Below are positions 21,982 through 21,992 of a DNA stretch of 21,992 bases, one piece after another; within the stretch, counting starts at the first letter, position 1, and each line of letters starts with the position of its first letter. Below the pieces are notes generated by a model. The model worked only from the letters and a program-made list of their open reading frames with translations. It was not told the DNA's origin and did no database searches. Location: the NCBI GenBank assembly GCA_964508715.1, contig CAZDUX010000034.1:1-21992 (forward strand), in the 5' to 3' direction. The position numbers and the translations under genes were made by a program. The stretch comes from JAKALX01 sp964508715 (GTDB taxonomy: Bacteria > Chloroflexota > Dehalococcoidia > Tepidiformales > Tepidiformaceae).

Positions 21982-21992
21982 AGGAGTGTCCC

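Overview
This 22 kb window is a GC-rich bacterial chromosome segment with tightly packed genes on both strands. There are no rRNA or tRNA genes, insertion sequences or CRISPR arrays that I can recognise. The gene set points to a Chloroflexota-type bacterium: coenzyme F420 biosynthesis (cofD, cofC) with an F420/LLM-class oxidoreductase, flavin-dependent thymidylate synthase (thyX), a CysM of the mycobacterial type, an AniA-class copper nitrite reductase, and secreted cupredoxins with Pro/Thr-rich linkers and P-x-TGSG-plus-helix tails. The phylum assignment is inference; an actinobacterium is the main alternative.

Layout, left to right. 1-1318 (minus): ruvA followed by a membrane-anchored DsbA-like protein that runs off the left edge and seems to have its DsbA halves in unusual order. 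1320-1415: two clusters of 7-bp repeats. 1476-2843 (plus): a small VOC protein, then thyX. 2865-5396 (minus): a coupled cofD-cofC-substrate-binding lipoprotein operon. 5566-8801 (plus): three secreted cupredoxin proteins. Two are paralogous double-domain proteins with C-terminal anchors and the third is a lipoprotein. A strong terminator and a DosR-box-like palindrome lie between the first and second. 8872-9192 (minus): a YbjQ-family protein. 9417-11966 (plus): a CPA2-RCK cation/proton antiporter, apparently starting at CTG, coupled to a two-domain universal stress protein. 12026-13078: LLM-class oxidoreductase. 13193-15306: three tandem SufR-like regulators with conserved cysteines. 15459-16921: ABC-2 exporter ATPase and permease. 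16995-18224: class I methyltransferase. 18380-18502: 40-aa membrane protein. 18592-19245: ankyrin protein. 19367-20800: NirK fused to a C-terminal cupredoxin. 20925-21884 (minus): cysM.

How the genes may work together. NirK with its built-in cupredoxin and the three other secreted copper proteins form a set of extracytoplasmic electron-transfer candidates, plausibly for nitrite respiration under low oxygen. The DosR-type palindrome, the perfect CRP/FNR-type site and the three probable Fe-S regulators suggest that redox or nitrosative signals are read in this neighbourhood. cofD and cofC make the cofactor that the LLM oxidoreductase would use.

At least six genes have a TAN(N)NT-like -10 element only 6-8 nt before the ATG and no useful Shine-Dalgarno sequence. 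This suggests that leaderless transcription is common in this genome. No stretch longer than about 225 bp lacks a gene.
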